Part shown: one piece after another, positions 11,691 through 24,452 of the stretch
How the letters are laid out: every line of letters starts with the position of its first letter
Numbering within the stretch: position 1 is the first letter of the stretch
NCBI RefSeq assembly: GCF_023278565.1
Contig: NC_064679.1
Coordinates: 1,178,001-1,242,000, forward strand
DNA length: 64,000 bases
DNA from: Colletotrichum lupini
Taxonomy: Eukaryota; Ascomycota; Sordariomycetes; Glomerellales; Glomerellaceae
Direction: 5' to 3'
Translations under genes and position numbers: made by a program
The notes under the pieces: generated by a model
Databases searched by the model: none
What the model was told of the DNA's origin: nothing
The model's input: the letters and a program-made list of their open reading frames with translations, nothing else

Positions 11691-13611
11691 GGAGAATATG
11701 TGAAGGAGGAGGACTGGAGGGAGATCACAGGGCATTTTTTCACATGATACCATTTTGAATTTCAAGGTGTTCAGAGCGAACTAGCAAGCGTGTTTTCTCG
11801 CATTATTTAAGTACCATAAAGAAATCAAAGGTAACATAAAACTTTTTGCAAAAAATGGTTCTCAGTGACCCAGACGTCCTTTGCAAGCTCTCAGGTTTCG
11901 ACGCGTTTCGTTTGCCTCATTCCTCATGATTTGGGCATGGCAGGCAACGCTATCAAACCATACCATCAGAAAGGAATAAAGCATGCCAGTTCCACTTATG
12001 CCCCGGTCACAGGCGACCCCTTGATCCGCATACGGGGAACAGGCCCTGATCTGTTCCGTTGCAACCATATCGCGATCCTCCACGATCGCAGGCGGAGACA
12101 CGTATCGCAGGTGGCATATGCCATTGACCACCCGTACCTTGGTACACCCAAAAATTCAAGTCCTTGCTTTGTGAAATATTGTACCGAGAAAAGGAAGTCA
12201 ATCTGATACACCTATAAGTTGGGGAGTCTTCAACTTTCCATCATTTAGGTAGATTAAAGCCCGTAGAGGCTGATGATAGACAGGTACTATCGCAGAAAGA
12301 ATGCAGTTGGGATTACCCGACATGCTTAACAACTCCTCAAGAGCGACCATAGAGTACCAAATCTTGAAACATTTTCTTCTTCAAAGCTTACTAAGATAGA
12401 CTCAAACTAGGTAACACGGTAAAGATTCGCAGAAACTCAGAAAGTTGATTCATCAAGAGTCTTCTCTCCTTCTTCATCAGCCAAAGTTGGTGCAGTAATG
12501 CGGACATATGGATATAAGTCTTAACTCATACATTGCTCATGTCACAGAGCCGTCCATGGTAGAAGTTTTGCAGCTCTGATGATGTGATTGATGGCAGTGA
12601 CGGGACACAACGGATTGCAGGTTTTGCAAGAGCACCGAGTAGGCTTGTGGTGACAGACCATCATGGAGTAGGTGGAAAACCGACTATTCGATACTATAGT
12701 GAACTTTTCAAAGTGATGCTTTGGTAAGTCATTTTTATCTGAATGAGGCATAGAAGATAATACGGGTGAAGTCTTCCGGTACACAATTGTCAATATCCTA
12801 CTGATAAACATCTCGACATCAAGTATGAGGGCCTATGCGGTACTATTCTTGAAAGCCTAGTGCTTGATTACATGTCATGATGTAGAGTCTCTCTTAGTAA
12901 GGTAGACAGGTCGCAGCTTATACCATCTTACCTTAGTCTCTCACATGTCTTCTGCAGCCGAGCAGGACAAACACCGAATCCACTAACACGAGCTGAGTCT
13001 AGCTAGCTGCTACACTTATCGCAAAGCTATGACCTGCGCGGTTATTACTTAGAGTTTACTTTAGCGCGGATAATGCAACCGTGTACGTCAGAAATTCTGC
13101 CAACGTCGTTTGTCCAGATGACCATCTGATTTCCACGGCTGCCAGGGTTCGTTCCGTCGTCTGTTCTCCACAGGCCGTAAACACACGTTCGAGAGGATGA
13201 AGGATCGGGAGAGATGGAATAAAGTCAATTCGTATGCGTGGCTGACTCCCGCAAAGTAAACAATCATTCGTAAATGTTGTCCAACAAAATAAGCAGAGTC
13301 GTGTATATATAGAACGCCTGCATTCCATTCTGGAAAATAGTTTCATAAGACCATGAGCGCGTATATCAACACCAAAAACAACAAAGATCAAATGAATATC
13401 AAAACACCCCATGATAGACCGTTACCAAAAGGCTCATTAAATGAGGAATGTTGTCGCACAGCTTCGCACATATGCCAATGCCATTGAACGCAACAAAGGT
13501 ATGGTGAGGAAGATGGAAGGGTCAAAGAAGCCAAAATAATCAGGATGGTCGTTGGGAAACTCCCCCTCGCCCCGGTAGATGCAGACATTTCGAAGCTTCG
13601 TCATAATCCAC
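11691..13611. other. Intergenic, no supported gene
   Basis: About 1.9 kb of mixed composition. The short frames here lack family resemblance, consistent codon use or credible splice sites. It includes the 3' flank of the receptor fragment and the 3' flank of the MFS transporter. Confidence 0.5.
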
Positions 13612-15558
13612 CTAAACAATACCATTCGGGCGGCGGCCACGGGTTGATTCGATGCTGTCTCTCCTCATGGACGTAACCGAGAAACGTCTCGAAATGGCAT
13701 TGTCAATCTCCACGTGGTCCACGTCGATGTGCTTCTTGGGCACCCAGATGACCTGGATCAGTCCGATGACGGCGAAGAGGGCACAGCTAAACCAGGCGGC
13801 AGCAGAACCAGCGAAACTGTAAATGATTCCCACGAGAGGCGGGGAGACGGTTCTCGCCAGACAGGCACCGGACATGGCTACGCCATTGACCTTTCCGAGG
13901 GCTTGCGAAGTGGGCGTCGCGTTCTTGATCAGGATCAGGGTAACGGGGCCAATGATGATGCCGTAGAAACTCTGCATGATGAGGGAGAACCAGATACCAG
14001 CCTCGGTGAGGCTTTCAGGTAGGGCGGACAAGAAGGGCAGCAGCAAGTACGCAGTTGGGTATACGATAATCATGGAAATGAAGGAGCCCCAAACACCGAC
14101 GCGTTCTACAAAGATGGGGAAAATAAGACCCTGGATGAGCAGTCCAAGGATACCGTTGATGGCCAGATACACACCGACATCGTGGAGGGAGTATCCCAGA
14201 CCGCCCCGGAAATCGAGTTGTCCGCGCGGGTGCTTCAGGTCGGAAGGATCGTCGAGCAGATACGTGGGCAATAGAGTACCGGCGGCCATCTGGTGGTACG
14301 AGAAGATGATGAAGGCAATGATAAGCATGACGACGGTCTTGTTGAACGTCTTGACCTTCTTCTGCCCCGTCGCCTGGGCACGCGAGTTCAGGAGGTGTTG
14401 GCGCAGGTCTTCGGGGATGACCTTGATTGAGTGTACCGTTCCAAAGGACGATCTCCTGAGGTCAAAGTCGTGCTCGAATGGCAAAGGCAAGCTCGATTCG
14501 GCGAAGCGCGGTCGCGAATGGCTAGTGGAAATGGAACGTCGCGGGTTGAAGGTCCGGATGGGTGCGCGGCGCAGGGGCGTGGTCTCATCGACGGCGTCAT
14601 CATCGTCCACGGCGACGCTATTGCGACCGTTGTGGAGGTCATCGTCCTCCTCGAATTCGAGAGTCTCCTCCAAGAAGAAAGCACCCTGCAAGACGGCCAG
14701 GGAGATTGCTGCCATGGACACGAGATTCGGAAGCAAGTAGGGATTCCGGCCGAAAATGCCATCCTCAGAGAAGACCGAAGGGTAGTAGACGGCGGGTTGG
14801 GCGAGGAAACCGCCCATGGCAGAGCCAATAATGCCGCCCAGTGTCCATACGAAGGGTTGGACGGCGTAGGCCTTGGCTGTTTCCCCAACAAAAAAAAATC
14901 AGTACGCTGTCGTTCGCCGCAATTTGCGCCGATAATTACACCGGCATAGAGAGAGAGAGAGAGAGAAAGAGAGAGACTCACGCTCATGGTCGGGATTTTT
15001 GACCATTTCTGCCACCATGGTCTGCATGACGGAAACGTTGCCGTTGAGAGCGCCACCAACAAAACGGGCGAGTAGGGCAACCCAATACGTCTTTGCGAAA
15101 CCAAAAATCAGACTGGAGATGGCGACACCGACGAGACCAAATAGCACGACTGGTTTGCGACCAATGCGATCGGACAGGGTTCCCCATCCCATTGAGGTGA
15201 TGGCCTCGGCGACGGCGTAGGCGGAGATCAAAAGACCTGCGTAGAAACCGGCGTCTTCCTCCATGCCGAGATCCTTGACCATCTTATAGGTGTAGGCCAA
15301 GATAGAATTGAAGGCGATGGGCTCGGAGAATCGACATATCGCTATATGTTTGTGACGCGCGGGTTAGCCCACAGTCGCAGTGTGTTCCATTGAATGGCAC
15401 TGGACAGCGCTGATAAGAAGAGGAGATTCCTTATCTGAGTTTGTCGAGAATGAGACGGAGGGGAAAGTTGGAAGAGAGAGGATGGGGATGGGCGTACCGA
15501 GAACGGCCAGTTGGCGCGTAGGAAATGCTTTGGGGTCTTTTCGTTTTGATGGAGCCAT
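13612..15558 (-). CDS. Major facilitator superfamily transporter
   Basis: Three exons: 15558-15498, 15341-14982 and 14876-13612, giving 561 aa. Introns run from GTACGC to ATAG and from GTGAGT to ACAG; both joins keep frame and give QLAVL-AICRFSEPIAFNS and NPDHE-PKAYAVQPFVW. The MFS motif A (G.LSDRIGRKP, about residues 74-84) lies between helices 2 and 3, and about twelve hydrophobic helices follow. A long, charged central loop (EEDDDLHNG...) separates the two six-helix halves. The pattern fits the DHA1-like group often annotated as zinc-induced-facilitator-like or tetracycline-resistance-like in fungi. It is a proton-coupled transporter in the plasma or vacuolar membrane; the substrate is unknown. 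Intron 2 carries a CT/GA microsatellite next to the donor. Confidence 0.9.
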
Positions 15559-16904
15559 GGTGTGGTATCGTAGGTATCGTGAGAGTCTCCTTTGTCTGGA
15601 TGTCTTGGTGTTTCTCCTACACTTCTCAGAGGTTGGAATGTTGGAGAGAGTAAGGTACGCAGAGTAAGGTTATGGGAGGAAAAGAAGAAAGAGGATCGGG
15701 ATGACGATTTTGGCACCATGTAAATTACTGCGGGGTCGTGGAGAGAGGTTGGGGCCTTCCTTGGGGTGGGCTCTTGGCCTTTACAAGCTTGGGGGGCAGC
15801 TCAAGCCGCAAATCGCAGGGCAATGGGGAAGTAATGGCCTGGGGAGTGATAAATGGGGGGCAATGGAGGCAATGGGGGAGGCTTGGGAAAGGCAAGTAAT
15901 TCCCGTCCGCTACTCCGTACATGATACGCAGTAACGCAGGCAGGTGGATGACAGTAGTGACTTGCCTTAGCAGCAGCAGCAACAATTGCAGCAAGCACAG
16001 CGGGCAAGAAATAACGGCATTGGCGGCCCGCGACACCGCCCCACCAAAACGCATGCACCTCACCGCCTGACCGGTTCATGATCGGCGCTTGACCGTTGGC
16101 CACACACGTGCAAGCAGCAAGAAGCATCTCATCATCCTTACAGTAACAAGATCCTAACACACGCAGACCGAATACTTATCCCCTTCTTTGCCTCCCCACG
16201 TTCATCATTCCGATATCCATGCATGAGGTGTCGTCATGTTGGTGAAGCCTTGGAGATCCATCCGGCACGGCCACATACAGTTGTCCTCACTGGATAGGTA
16301 TCTATTGTCCAAACCTCAGAACTTGGGGTAAGTAAACATTGAGTTTCCTTTGAGACCCCCGAACCAGAGAGCAAGACATGGCGGATTCGGAACTTAATCT
16401 GGGGAACTTGACTCAGGTCAGTGCACCCCGTAGTCTTATCCGTAGTGTAACCGTCGCACTTGGCGGTTATTGAAATACCTGCCGCTGCCGCCGCCCGCTT
16501 GAGGTGAGGTCATGCACCGTGATACCTACACCTACTTTGCTCCTGTACGTAGCGACACCACAGTTGATGATCTCATCCTGCAATTCGAATTCGCCCCCAT
16601 TTCGAGCACCCATACATCATAACACAGCTCGCCTCAGTCGCCTCCAACCCCCCTCCCCCCCAATAGGTAGCAAAACCAATTGACCGACTTGATGTTAGCG
16701 CAAGCTCCTTGTCCCTTAGTTGACATGGACTAGCAATGAGGCTCGTCTCACGACAAAAGTAGTGCGACGCTCGGGACTGTCCTTTTTTTTTGTCCTGCTC
16801 GAGTCCGGCCTACCTTGGACAACGACAGGCCGGTCACCCACGGTAGGTAGTAAAGCAAACAAGCCTCAAATTCGAGTCTGCAATTGTGCCACTTTTCTTT
16901 TGTG
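15559..16904. other. Promoter side of the MFS gene and intergenic DNA
   Basis: No supported gene. A TACTCCGTA motif lies at 15910-15918, and a short CAG-type triplet run at about 15969-15980. Confidence 0.5.
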
Positions 16905-17335
16905 TAAATCTTATTTTTCTAAGCTTAAAAATGCAATTTTTAGCGTTATACTAATTATAGAACCTAAGGGAATTTAGGTTTTTATAAATACCACTTATTA
17001 TAATATAACTCAATATTTATAAATAATAATACTTATATTACTAATGAAAACCTATTTATATAAGTTTATTTTAAATCTTTTAAAAATAATCAATTCTAAA
17101 AATTTATTTTTTCTAATAAATAAAAGAGTTATAGAGCATAATATAATGTTAGTATTTGTATAAAAACTGCTAGTAAATACTAACATTTAAGAATACTTTT
17201 TAAATCTAATATTACTATATAATATGATATATAAAAAAATTTGAATTTTTTTCATATTATTTATATTTTTCTATAGCTTATGTATTTTTTAAAATATTTA
17301 TTTTATAATTAGTTATGTATATATAAAATAGCGGT
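16905..17335. repeat. AT-rich, RIP-like relic
   Basis: About 430 bases of very AT-rich sequence (long runs of A, T and TA steps, few C or G) inserted in otherwise balanced DNA. It resembles the interior of the Copia element in composition but I see no shared segment or terminal repeats. Probably a decayed transposon fragment. Confidence 0.5.
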
Positions 17336-20024
17336 TTTGGCTGAATGTGGCCGAATTGGGTGATCTGTCGTAGGGGGTGATCCGTCGTGTGGGGTGGGGT
17401 CTTACCTTCCAACATGCTTAGGTCGACTGCCCGCACCTTGGAGCCTCCTTCTTGGACCTGCCAATTTGGAGGAGTTGGAGATCTCAGAACTGGCGGTGTG
17501 CTCACAATCTCACCAACTCCCCATCCCACAGGCAATCTCAATCTAAATCTACCTTGACTCCAAATTTAGCTTCCGAGCAATTGACCGCGCTAAATCTCAA
17601 TCCAACTTACCTTAGACAGCTTAGGTCTGACATCGTCATGTTCTTGGACACCCTCCCCTGAAATCAACGCCATCATCTACCCAGTACTTACGTCGTAGTA
17701 GTGCTCAGAATTCATTCAGCCAAGCGCGACGCGCCTTTTCTCCCCTCCAGCCAAATATTTCCCATATCAAAAGTGCTTACACCCCCGAAGCCGATTTAAG
17801 ACTGAGACACCACCGGGTCGTTTTCCCTGTTCACTGCCAAACTGCCACAAGTTCTTTTGAGCTCATCACGGCGCAGCCTTCACGAGTTGACGCGGTTTCC
17901 CAAATGACAATGCTTCATACTCGCCGCCGACGATGTGAAAGCCACACAGGCTTTCAGGGCCTGGGAAGCTCATGCTTCGCCTTCCATAGCGATTCAGATT
18001 CCCCATCAACAAGCAAAACCAGTGGATTTATGCGCGCGCTCTTGAGAGACGCAAGAGTCACCTCATTAGTATCTGTGTTCATCACACATGAATTCGTTTC
18101 CCAGCCCAGTGTTTCACCGCTCATCACGTTGCAGCATAGTATACAACATTCTGTCCTTCCAAGCGACCTCAATGAGGAGGCCAGCGTCATTGCTAGCTGT
18201 GAATGGGCCTTCAGGCTCATTCATATGTCCGCGACTTGAGTGGCTTTCAAGTTCCATCGTCTGTGTTCTTTGAACTCGTAGACTGGGACACGACTCTGGG
18301 CTGGACGCGGACCCGAGGACAAGGAGTGTGGAATTCAATGAGCAAGCGATCAAGATATGTGTGAAGGTCTCATTACCCTCCCAAGTCTGCCTTTATCGTC
18401 GTGGCTGTTTTCCCATTACCTGACATTAGATGAACACATCGAAGCACCGAAGCAGGTAAGCCGGTAAGCAACCTCCCGCGTGCTCCCGCCCAAAGGCCAT
18501 ACATACTTGGGGCGACATCAGGAAACAGACCCTAGAGCCCCCTTCTTGAGCCTCAAGAAGAACATAGCCTCGCATCGCGTTAAGAAGGGTATGTACCAAA
18601 AGATACGAATGGAGCCCGGATCGTTCCAGGCATGATTCCCTTGAGTCAACACAACGAGTATTTGGTAACTATTGTTCAAGCACTGATTCCTACATATCTT
18701 CTGCGGTTTTTGCCAAAGACTGGACAAGGGTGCTGCCTCGATCTTGAACAGTTTCAAGGTTTGCGTCGATGGATGGATATTCTGAGCCGTTATCTGGACC
18801 TAGCATAATTCGTCCCCAGTGAACCCCTTGACGGCGGACGCGCGCCGCTAGGCAGGGGCCCAGCCCAGGGTGTTGGTGGGACAGATGGATAACGCGGGGA
18901 AGCAAGGGTTTGGGACGTTGACGGTGACTCTCCAAAACCCCAGGCAAATCTTCTCGAGAGCTTGGAAGAGTTCTCGTCTATATTGGAGTGTGCTATTCCT
19001 AGACTTCACCTTGAAGCTTGAGAAGATAAAGAGGATCTAGTTTTAGTGGAACAGATGTTGAAGTGATTCTCGAATCCCTTCAGTTCCAAGCAATGAAGAG
19101 TCGCATTTTCATGGACTCGTCTTGATGATCAGCTTGGCTCTTCGTCGAACGTAGATGTGTAACATGAGAGTCCCATCGCCTACTTTACGGCCCCTGCTTT
19201 ATTACCTGTCTCTATCCCTCGTCACCAAGTGATGGGTCCCCTTACTCCTTTGGTACGTTTGACCTTACCAACGCCCAATCCCTACATCGACTGCGTCGTT
19301 ACACTGTCTTTGGAAAGCGTTTACCTGCCGATGCAATAAGACGCAACCATTCTCTTGAAGTAATGCCTAGATGCACACGTCTAACCCAAACCTTGCTCCC
19401 CGCTGTGCCCTTGTTGAGGAAGTTCATGAGCACAACAGCTGGTATAACAATGGCCGACCTAGCACAAACCTTGCCGCTTCCAAACCACGACCTAATATCC
19501 GCCATTGTCTATTAACTGTGACCAGAGCCTTCTACTGTCGCCAAAGAAAGACTTGAGGCTTCGCTGCATGGTTGGGATTTGAGTCACTCGACTCTCTGTC
19601 ACCTCGGATTCCGAACTCTATCGTCCTCAGTCCAATGTTGTGCTGGATTTCCCAATGTTTGTGTCCTCGAACTACTTTTCACTACCGTCTGTATCCCCAT
19701 GGAAAAGGGAGAAAAAGATTAGCAAGTCTCTTGTGTTCTGTTCGAGAGGACCAAGAAACCTCACTGGTATTTGTAAGGGCGTCTGCCGAGTTTAGCTTGC
19801 TGCCAAAGTCCAGAACAGAACTCATCAACACCAAAGATTGTGAACCCACGAAAGTATCTCTCGATGAAGACCTTTCATTATGGCGAAGACACCAGGATCC
19901 GAAGACTCTGACTATGAAGCCAAGTTGTGAATGCTTATCTAAAAGTACAATAATTAGACCTAGCTCTCTTGCTTTCCTCCCATTCATTGCACTTCACATC
20001 CAAGCGAGCACACAATCAACAGAC
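17336..20024. other. Intergenic, no supported gene
   Basis: Balanced composition with several open frames up to about 290 codons, but they are not supported by ATG starts, motifs or splice sites. I see no recognisable product. Confidence 0.45.
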
Positions 20025-20552
20025 ATGAGAATCGCAACGAGTCTGAAACTCAACCGATTAGAGCCCGATGACCTCTCCATCGAACCACCTCTCTCAAACA
20101 TCTGCCGACGCGCTCCCCACAAGGTCCTCGTGCTGTCCTTCACGGAGGACCTCTCACTCTTCGCCATACTGACCATCACCGCCAACGCCCTCGCCCTCGC
20201 AAAGGACGACCTCGCTCTCGCAAAGGACGACCTCGCTATCAACCTCACTATCAACCTCGCCATAGGCCCTCGCCTCCCACGCCCACCACGCCCTGGGGCG
20301 GCTCCGCGTTCCGGGCCGAGCGCGCGCTCAACGAGCTCGGCCACGTCGCGGCCGAGACCGTTTCGCGCCGTGCCACGGAGGCTGAGGGGGTTTGGCGCGA
20401 TAGGAAGATCATCGGCAGCCGTGCTGGGAGGGCGATGTTGAGGCCGTTGCCGAGAGGTATGTATGCTTGAGATTCGCCATCTCGTTGATACGAGACGTCT
20501 GACCGACCATATTTCCACAGCAACTACTGCCGAATCTTCACATCAACTTTGA
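20025..20552 (+). CDS. Weak gene candidate, possibly decayed
   Basis: Not recognised. An ATG at 20025 opens a frame rich in LA/DD repeats, including a near-perfect 21-base tandem duplication around 20187-20230. From about 20285 a different frame looks more coding (PWGGSAFRAERALNELGHVA...), and it ends at a good fungal intron: GTATGT donor at 20457, a CTGAC branch site, CAG at 20520, 64 nt long. The frame then stops at 20552. The change of frame near 20270 means either a further intron or a frameshift. The minus strand is also open here. Function unknown; it may be a pseudogene. Confidence 0.22.
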
Positions 20553-21863
20553 TGAAGCCAATTTTCTTCCCTCGCATACAAGTTTTTCAAATCTTTGCCA
20601 TCGAGCCGGCATCCAAGGCGATGTCAACAAAGCAAGAGGTGGACAAAAACGGCAATAACCTGAACACGAAAACAAATATAGACTCCCATTGTTTCCTCTT
20701 CTCGTAACAGGCGACTTGCCGCCGATGAGACTCAGGATATCGTCTTTTGTTTCAAAATGGTATAGGCGATGGAGGAAAGGACCTCTCGACGCCTTTTGCA
20801 TATGTTTAATAGTGGTCGGGCCTCAAGTTGTATGCTCCCCGTCTCCGCGAGATGACAAGGGGTAGACAGTCGGTACCTATATGATTGAGACGGTCGTCTC
20901 GGTGAAGGAGCAATGGCTTCCCGAGAATGGGCATTATATCTTGTCTGCTAGCAACGTAAAGTGCCTGCGGGCTAGTGCGGATTGTCCAGCATCTCCATGA
21001 TGTTTTGCGAGCCCATACCGAGTTTCACAGAGATGGGTTCGAGCAACCTCTACGACAATATCAACACTCGAGTCAGGAAAGAGCGGATGCTATATCTTGC
21101 GTTGAGCACACGGGCGACAGCAGAGCCCAAGCTTGAGCTGTCACGGCACTTAATGTGACAAGATTCCAGGATCTGGGAAAACCTGATAAGCCGGTGCATT
21201 TCACATGGGCCATGCTACAAGGCAGGCAATTCTACTCATCAAGAGTGACCATCGAGTATTTACGATGGGCGAATGCATGTACGCTCAATCATTGCGGTCC
21301 CCCTCACGTGCCCGTAGGCCGAGGGGCACCGCACCCAAGATTGTTCGCTTCCTTCTCCATTTCGATCTCCGTGTCCGATGGTCCTGGGTCCAGCAGAAGA
21401 GCGAACCTCTCAACAGACATTTGTTTTCACGAGAACATGAATGTTTTATTTTGCGTTGTTCAATAATGAAGAAGAAAGGAGGAAAACAGAGTAAAGATGC
21501 GCTGCGTAGGCCGCGTTTTGTAGTGCGCCGAAATTTTTGGCAGGGTCCGTGCCTCAGGCAGCCAATCAACACAACCCGACTGGACGACCCAAATGGGCGG
21601 GCACGAGGAAGACTGGGAATGAAAGGAAAGAAGGGTCCTTCCTTTACGGTGCCCCCCTGCCTTCCAAGTGTTTGACACCCGCGGCCGGTCTTCGGCAAGC
21701 TGCGCTCCCCAGTGGGTCGGCTGCAACGACATGCCGTCACTGGGTGCTAGTCATTCCCAATCTCCCGCCCGTGCTGCTAGCACCAAGATAATCTCCCCTG
21801 GGATTGGGGATTGGAGATTGCTTCTCCAAACACCAACACAACAAAACCACACATACACACAAG

Positions 21864-22732
21864 ATGGCCAAACCGACAGCAATGGCCGTAGACGCCCTTC
21901 CGAGGTTCCTGCTTCCTAGACTCAGCTGGACTGGTCCTGCGACAGCATCCCAAGCCCTACGGCCTGTTTCGGCACTCCCTCCGAGCTCGCGCCGTCGGAT
22001 GCACACCCGAACCAGTGCTTTCCACGATTCGAATTTACCATCCAGATGCCGCAGCAATGGCTTCAAGACCGAGCGCGCCTCTATACTGGCGAGCCCGGGC
22101 CTCACGAGGTCCTTCCATGCGACTCCTTCAAGGCAAAGAGACCACCACTTTGATACCTTGAAGTTCGTCCAGCGGATGAAGAGCGAGGGCTTCACGGAAG
22201 TGCAGGCCGAGGCCACGATGAAGGTCCTGAACGATGTAATACAAGAAAGGCATGCGACAGCGCCCTTAGTTAGCATATTTATCCCTTCTAACAGCAGGGC
22301 AGCATACAGAACCTCACCCGAACCATGGTCCTCCGCGAAGACGCCGCCAAGGCGACCTACACCCAAAAGGTCGACTTTGCCAAGCTGCGCTCCGAACTCC
22401 TGTCCGCCGATAGCACCGAGTCGAGCACGACGCGCGCGTCCCACGAGAAGCTCGGCAACGACATTGCGAAGCTGAGCTCCCGGCTGCGCGACGAGATCGG
22501 CAGGACGCAGGCCAGTGTCCGCCTGGACCTGAACCTGGAGAAGGGTCGCATCCGCGAGGAGGCTGTCGGCCAGGAGCTCAAGATCAAGGAGACGGAAACA
22601 AAGATTGAGCAGGAGGTGGCGGCGCTGCGCGAGAAGCTTGAGCAGGTCAAGTTCCAGACGCTGCAGTGGCTGATGGGAGTGTGTACCGGTTTCGCCGCTC
22701 TGCTTCTTGGTGCCTGGAGGTTGCTCATGTAA
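21864..22732 (+). CDS. Mitochondrial CCDC90/DUF1640 family protein (FMP32/MCUR1-like)
   Basis: Two exons: 21864-22249 and 22303-22732, giving 271 aa. The intron is of the GC-AG type (GCATGC at 22250, GGGCAG at 22302, 53 nt); no GT donor gives the conserved junction VIQES-IQNLTRTMVLRED. The N-terminus (MAKPTAMAVDALPRFLLPRL...) is basic and lacks acidic residues early on, as in a mitochondrial presequence; an in-frame upstream ATG (21804) and a later one (21882) are alternatives. Then follow FDTLKFVQRMKSEGFTE, a long coiled coil (about 150-245) and a C-terminal membrane helix (WLMGVCTGFAALLLGAW). Family members sit in the inner mitochondrial membrane and are linked to calcium uniporter regulation (animals) or respiratory-chain assembly (yeast Fmp32). 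The exact role here is inference. Confidence 0.9.
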
Positions 22733-23312
22733 ACGGACCCGACCCCTGGGCTCGGCGTTGGCGCATTGTCGCATATCGCTGGCGGCGTTCCCAGAGTCAA
22801 GTGGAATATGCCAATGCACTTTGAGAATGCAACATGCAGCATCCACGTAAGAGAACGTTCATCCTATCTTACCTTTGTTCGCAGCTGCCCTGCGTTGAAT
22901 ACGCGCGACATTTATCCAAACGGGCCGCTGCCTTGTGGTACGCAGATCCCAGGTCTCATGACCAGGCAGCTTGTCTCGAATATTGTAAGAAAGTCCTTAT
23001 ATGCACTTGCCAGATAGAGGATTGGGTACGAAACCCTCCAGTAAAATGAGTTCACCATCATATAAGACATTTCTCCCGAATCACACTTTGCTTCCGCCGA
23101 AACCTCTCTTCTAGCTTCTTCCAAACCCCCGTTTTCTCTACCCCGTTTACCCATGCACATCTCCCGAGCATTGAATATGTCAGCATCACCAAGATCCCAA
23201 GATGAATCCCACTATGGTTTTTCCATCTTTCCCTCGTGCCTTTCGATGATTCTGTAGAGATCACATCAGTCATGCCTCCCAATCCTGTGAATCGAGCAAC
23301 ACCATCAACGAT
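22733..23312. other. Intergenic, no supported gene
   Basis: 3' flank of the CCDC90-like gene. I see no motif or repeat that stands out. Confidence 0.5.
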
Positions 23313-23897
23313 ATGGATATAGAACCTGAAGACCCGACGACCTACAGCTGGGCCTTCGGCGCGTACGAGAGAGTTGGCCCGGATACAGGGGCTTTGAAGC
23401 TCAGCGGAGCTTCTTTTGACGTCAAGGTAAGTCTCTCCCGCTAGTTTCCATATCGAAATCGCGTCTGGCTCGCTTCGTAGACGTCTCCCAGTCATATGGA
23501 GAACACATACGTTGATCACCTCTCATGGCTACTGCAAGTCGATCATATCTACGGAATACCTTAGTCGCGTGTCAACTGATGTTTCTCAAGGTATTGGTTT
23601 CCGCATAATGCCGAGCACCTCACAATCTACTTCACGTCAGCTACGGAGAGGATTCGCTTTTCTATTCCGGAACCCATCGTTGCACAGAATTTTCGTAACT
23701 TTCCCATTTTTAGCCTAGGACGAGACCCTTGGAAGAAGGAACAGCCGCTGCCTCGCGAGTACGATTTTCTAAGTGAAGATGCTGATGCCTCTGGCCTCAT
23801 CATGAGCTTACTCGTGACGGGAACCTTCCCTAAACATCCGCATGCCAGTGTTCGATCGGCGTCCGACATGACTACCGAACTCATCTACGTCATTTAA
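23313..23897 (+). pseudogene. Decayed coding region, unrecognised
   Basis: An ATG at 23313 opens a short frame (MDIEPEDPTTYSWAFGAYER...) that runs into a GTAAGT-like donor at about 23426. Further on, a different frame reads NTYVDHLSWLL, and another reads WFPHNAEHLTIYFTS...IPEPIVAQNFRNFPIFSLGRDPW to a TAA at 23895. These pieces look protein-like but are broken by stops and frame shifts. No family is recognised. It could instead be a multi-intron gene that I failed to assemble. Confidence 0.3.
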
Positions 23898-24032
23898 GCT
23901 CGGTCTTCGCTGTATCAAGCGTTTTCGCTGCGCAGTATCTCTTCACTTGCGACAGTTGCTGCTAGAGGACCGAACAGCACTGCTCGAAAGGCACATTACT
24001 AGCCTGTACAAACTCCTTGCCCGGCGTAAACT

Positions 24033-24452
24033 TTGCGCCCTTTGGGGGTTCAGACAGATGTTTGCGCAGGCAATGGTCAAGCTTGGTTGCGTCACTCGGA
24101 CATCAGCCCAGCCGAGCCCGTGGACCTTTGCCCAGGCTCCGCCAAATTTGACACCATATGGGATGGTGATGACCCGGAGGAGTGGTCGATTATCGTCAAA
24201 CATTGCCTTGGCGCTATAGGCCAGAGCGAACGTTTCAAAGCAGATGTTGGGTGGTACATGATCCAGACACTTGAAAATAGAACGAAGTTCAGCTCGGTTA
24301 TCGCAGGTGAGTTGAGTTCGTTATCCTCAAAAATCTACCAGGCACTAATAGCACCATCGACTAGAGGCATCCCGCCACCCTGTTACTCTACTAATCCCGG
24401 GCAGCCCACTCCCACCTGTCACTTGGAGCTTTGTCACCTACCGCTACAGTGA
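24033..24452 (+). pseudogene. Unrecognised reading frame downstream of the decayed region
   Basis: A 139-codon frame with a protein-like middle (FDTIWDGDDPEEWSIIVKHC..., ...ADVGWYMIQTLENRTKF) followed by a low-complexity end. It may be the continuation of the broken frame at 23313-23897, since both are plus strand and 135 bases apart. Function unknown. Confidence 0.25.
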
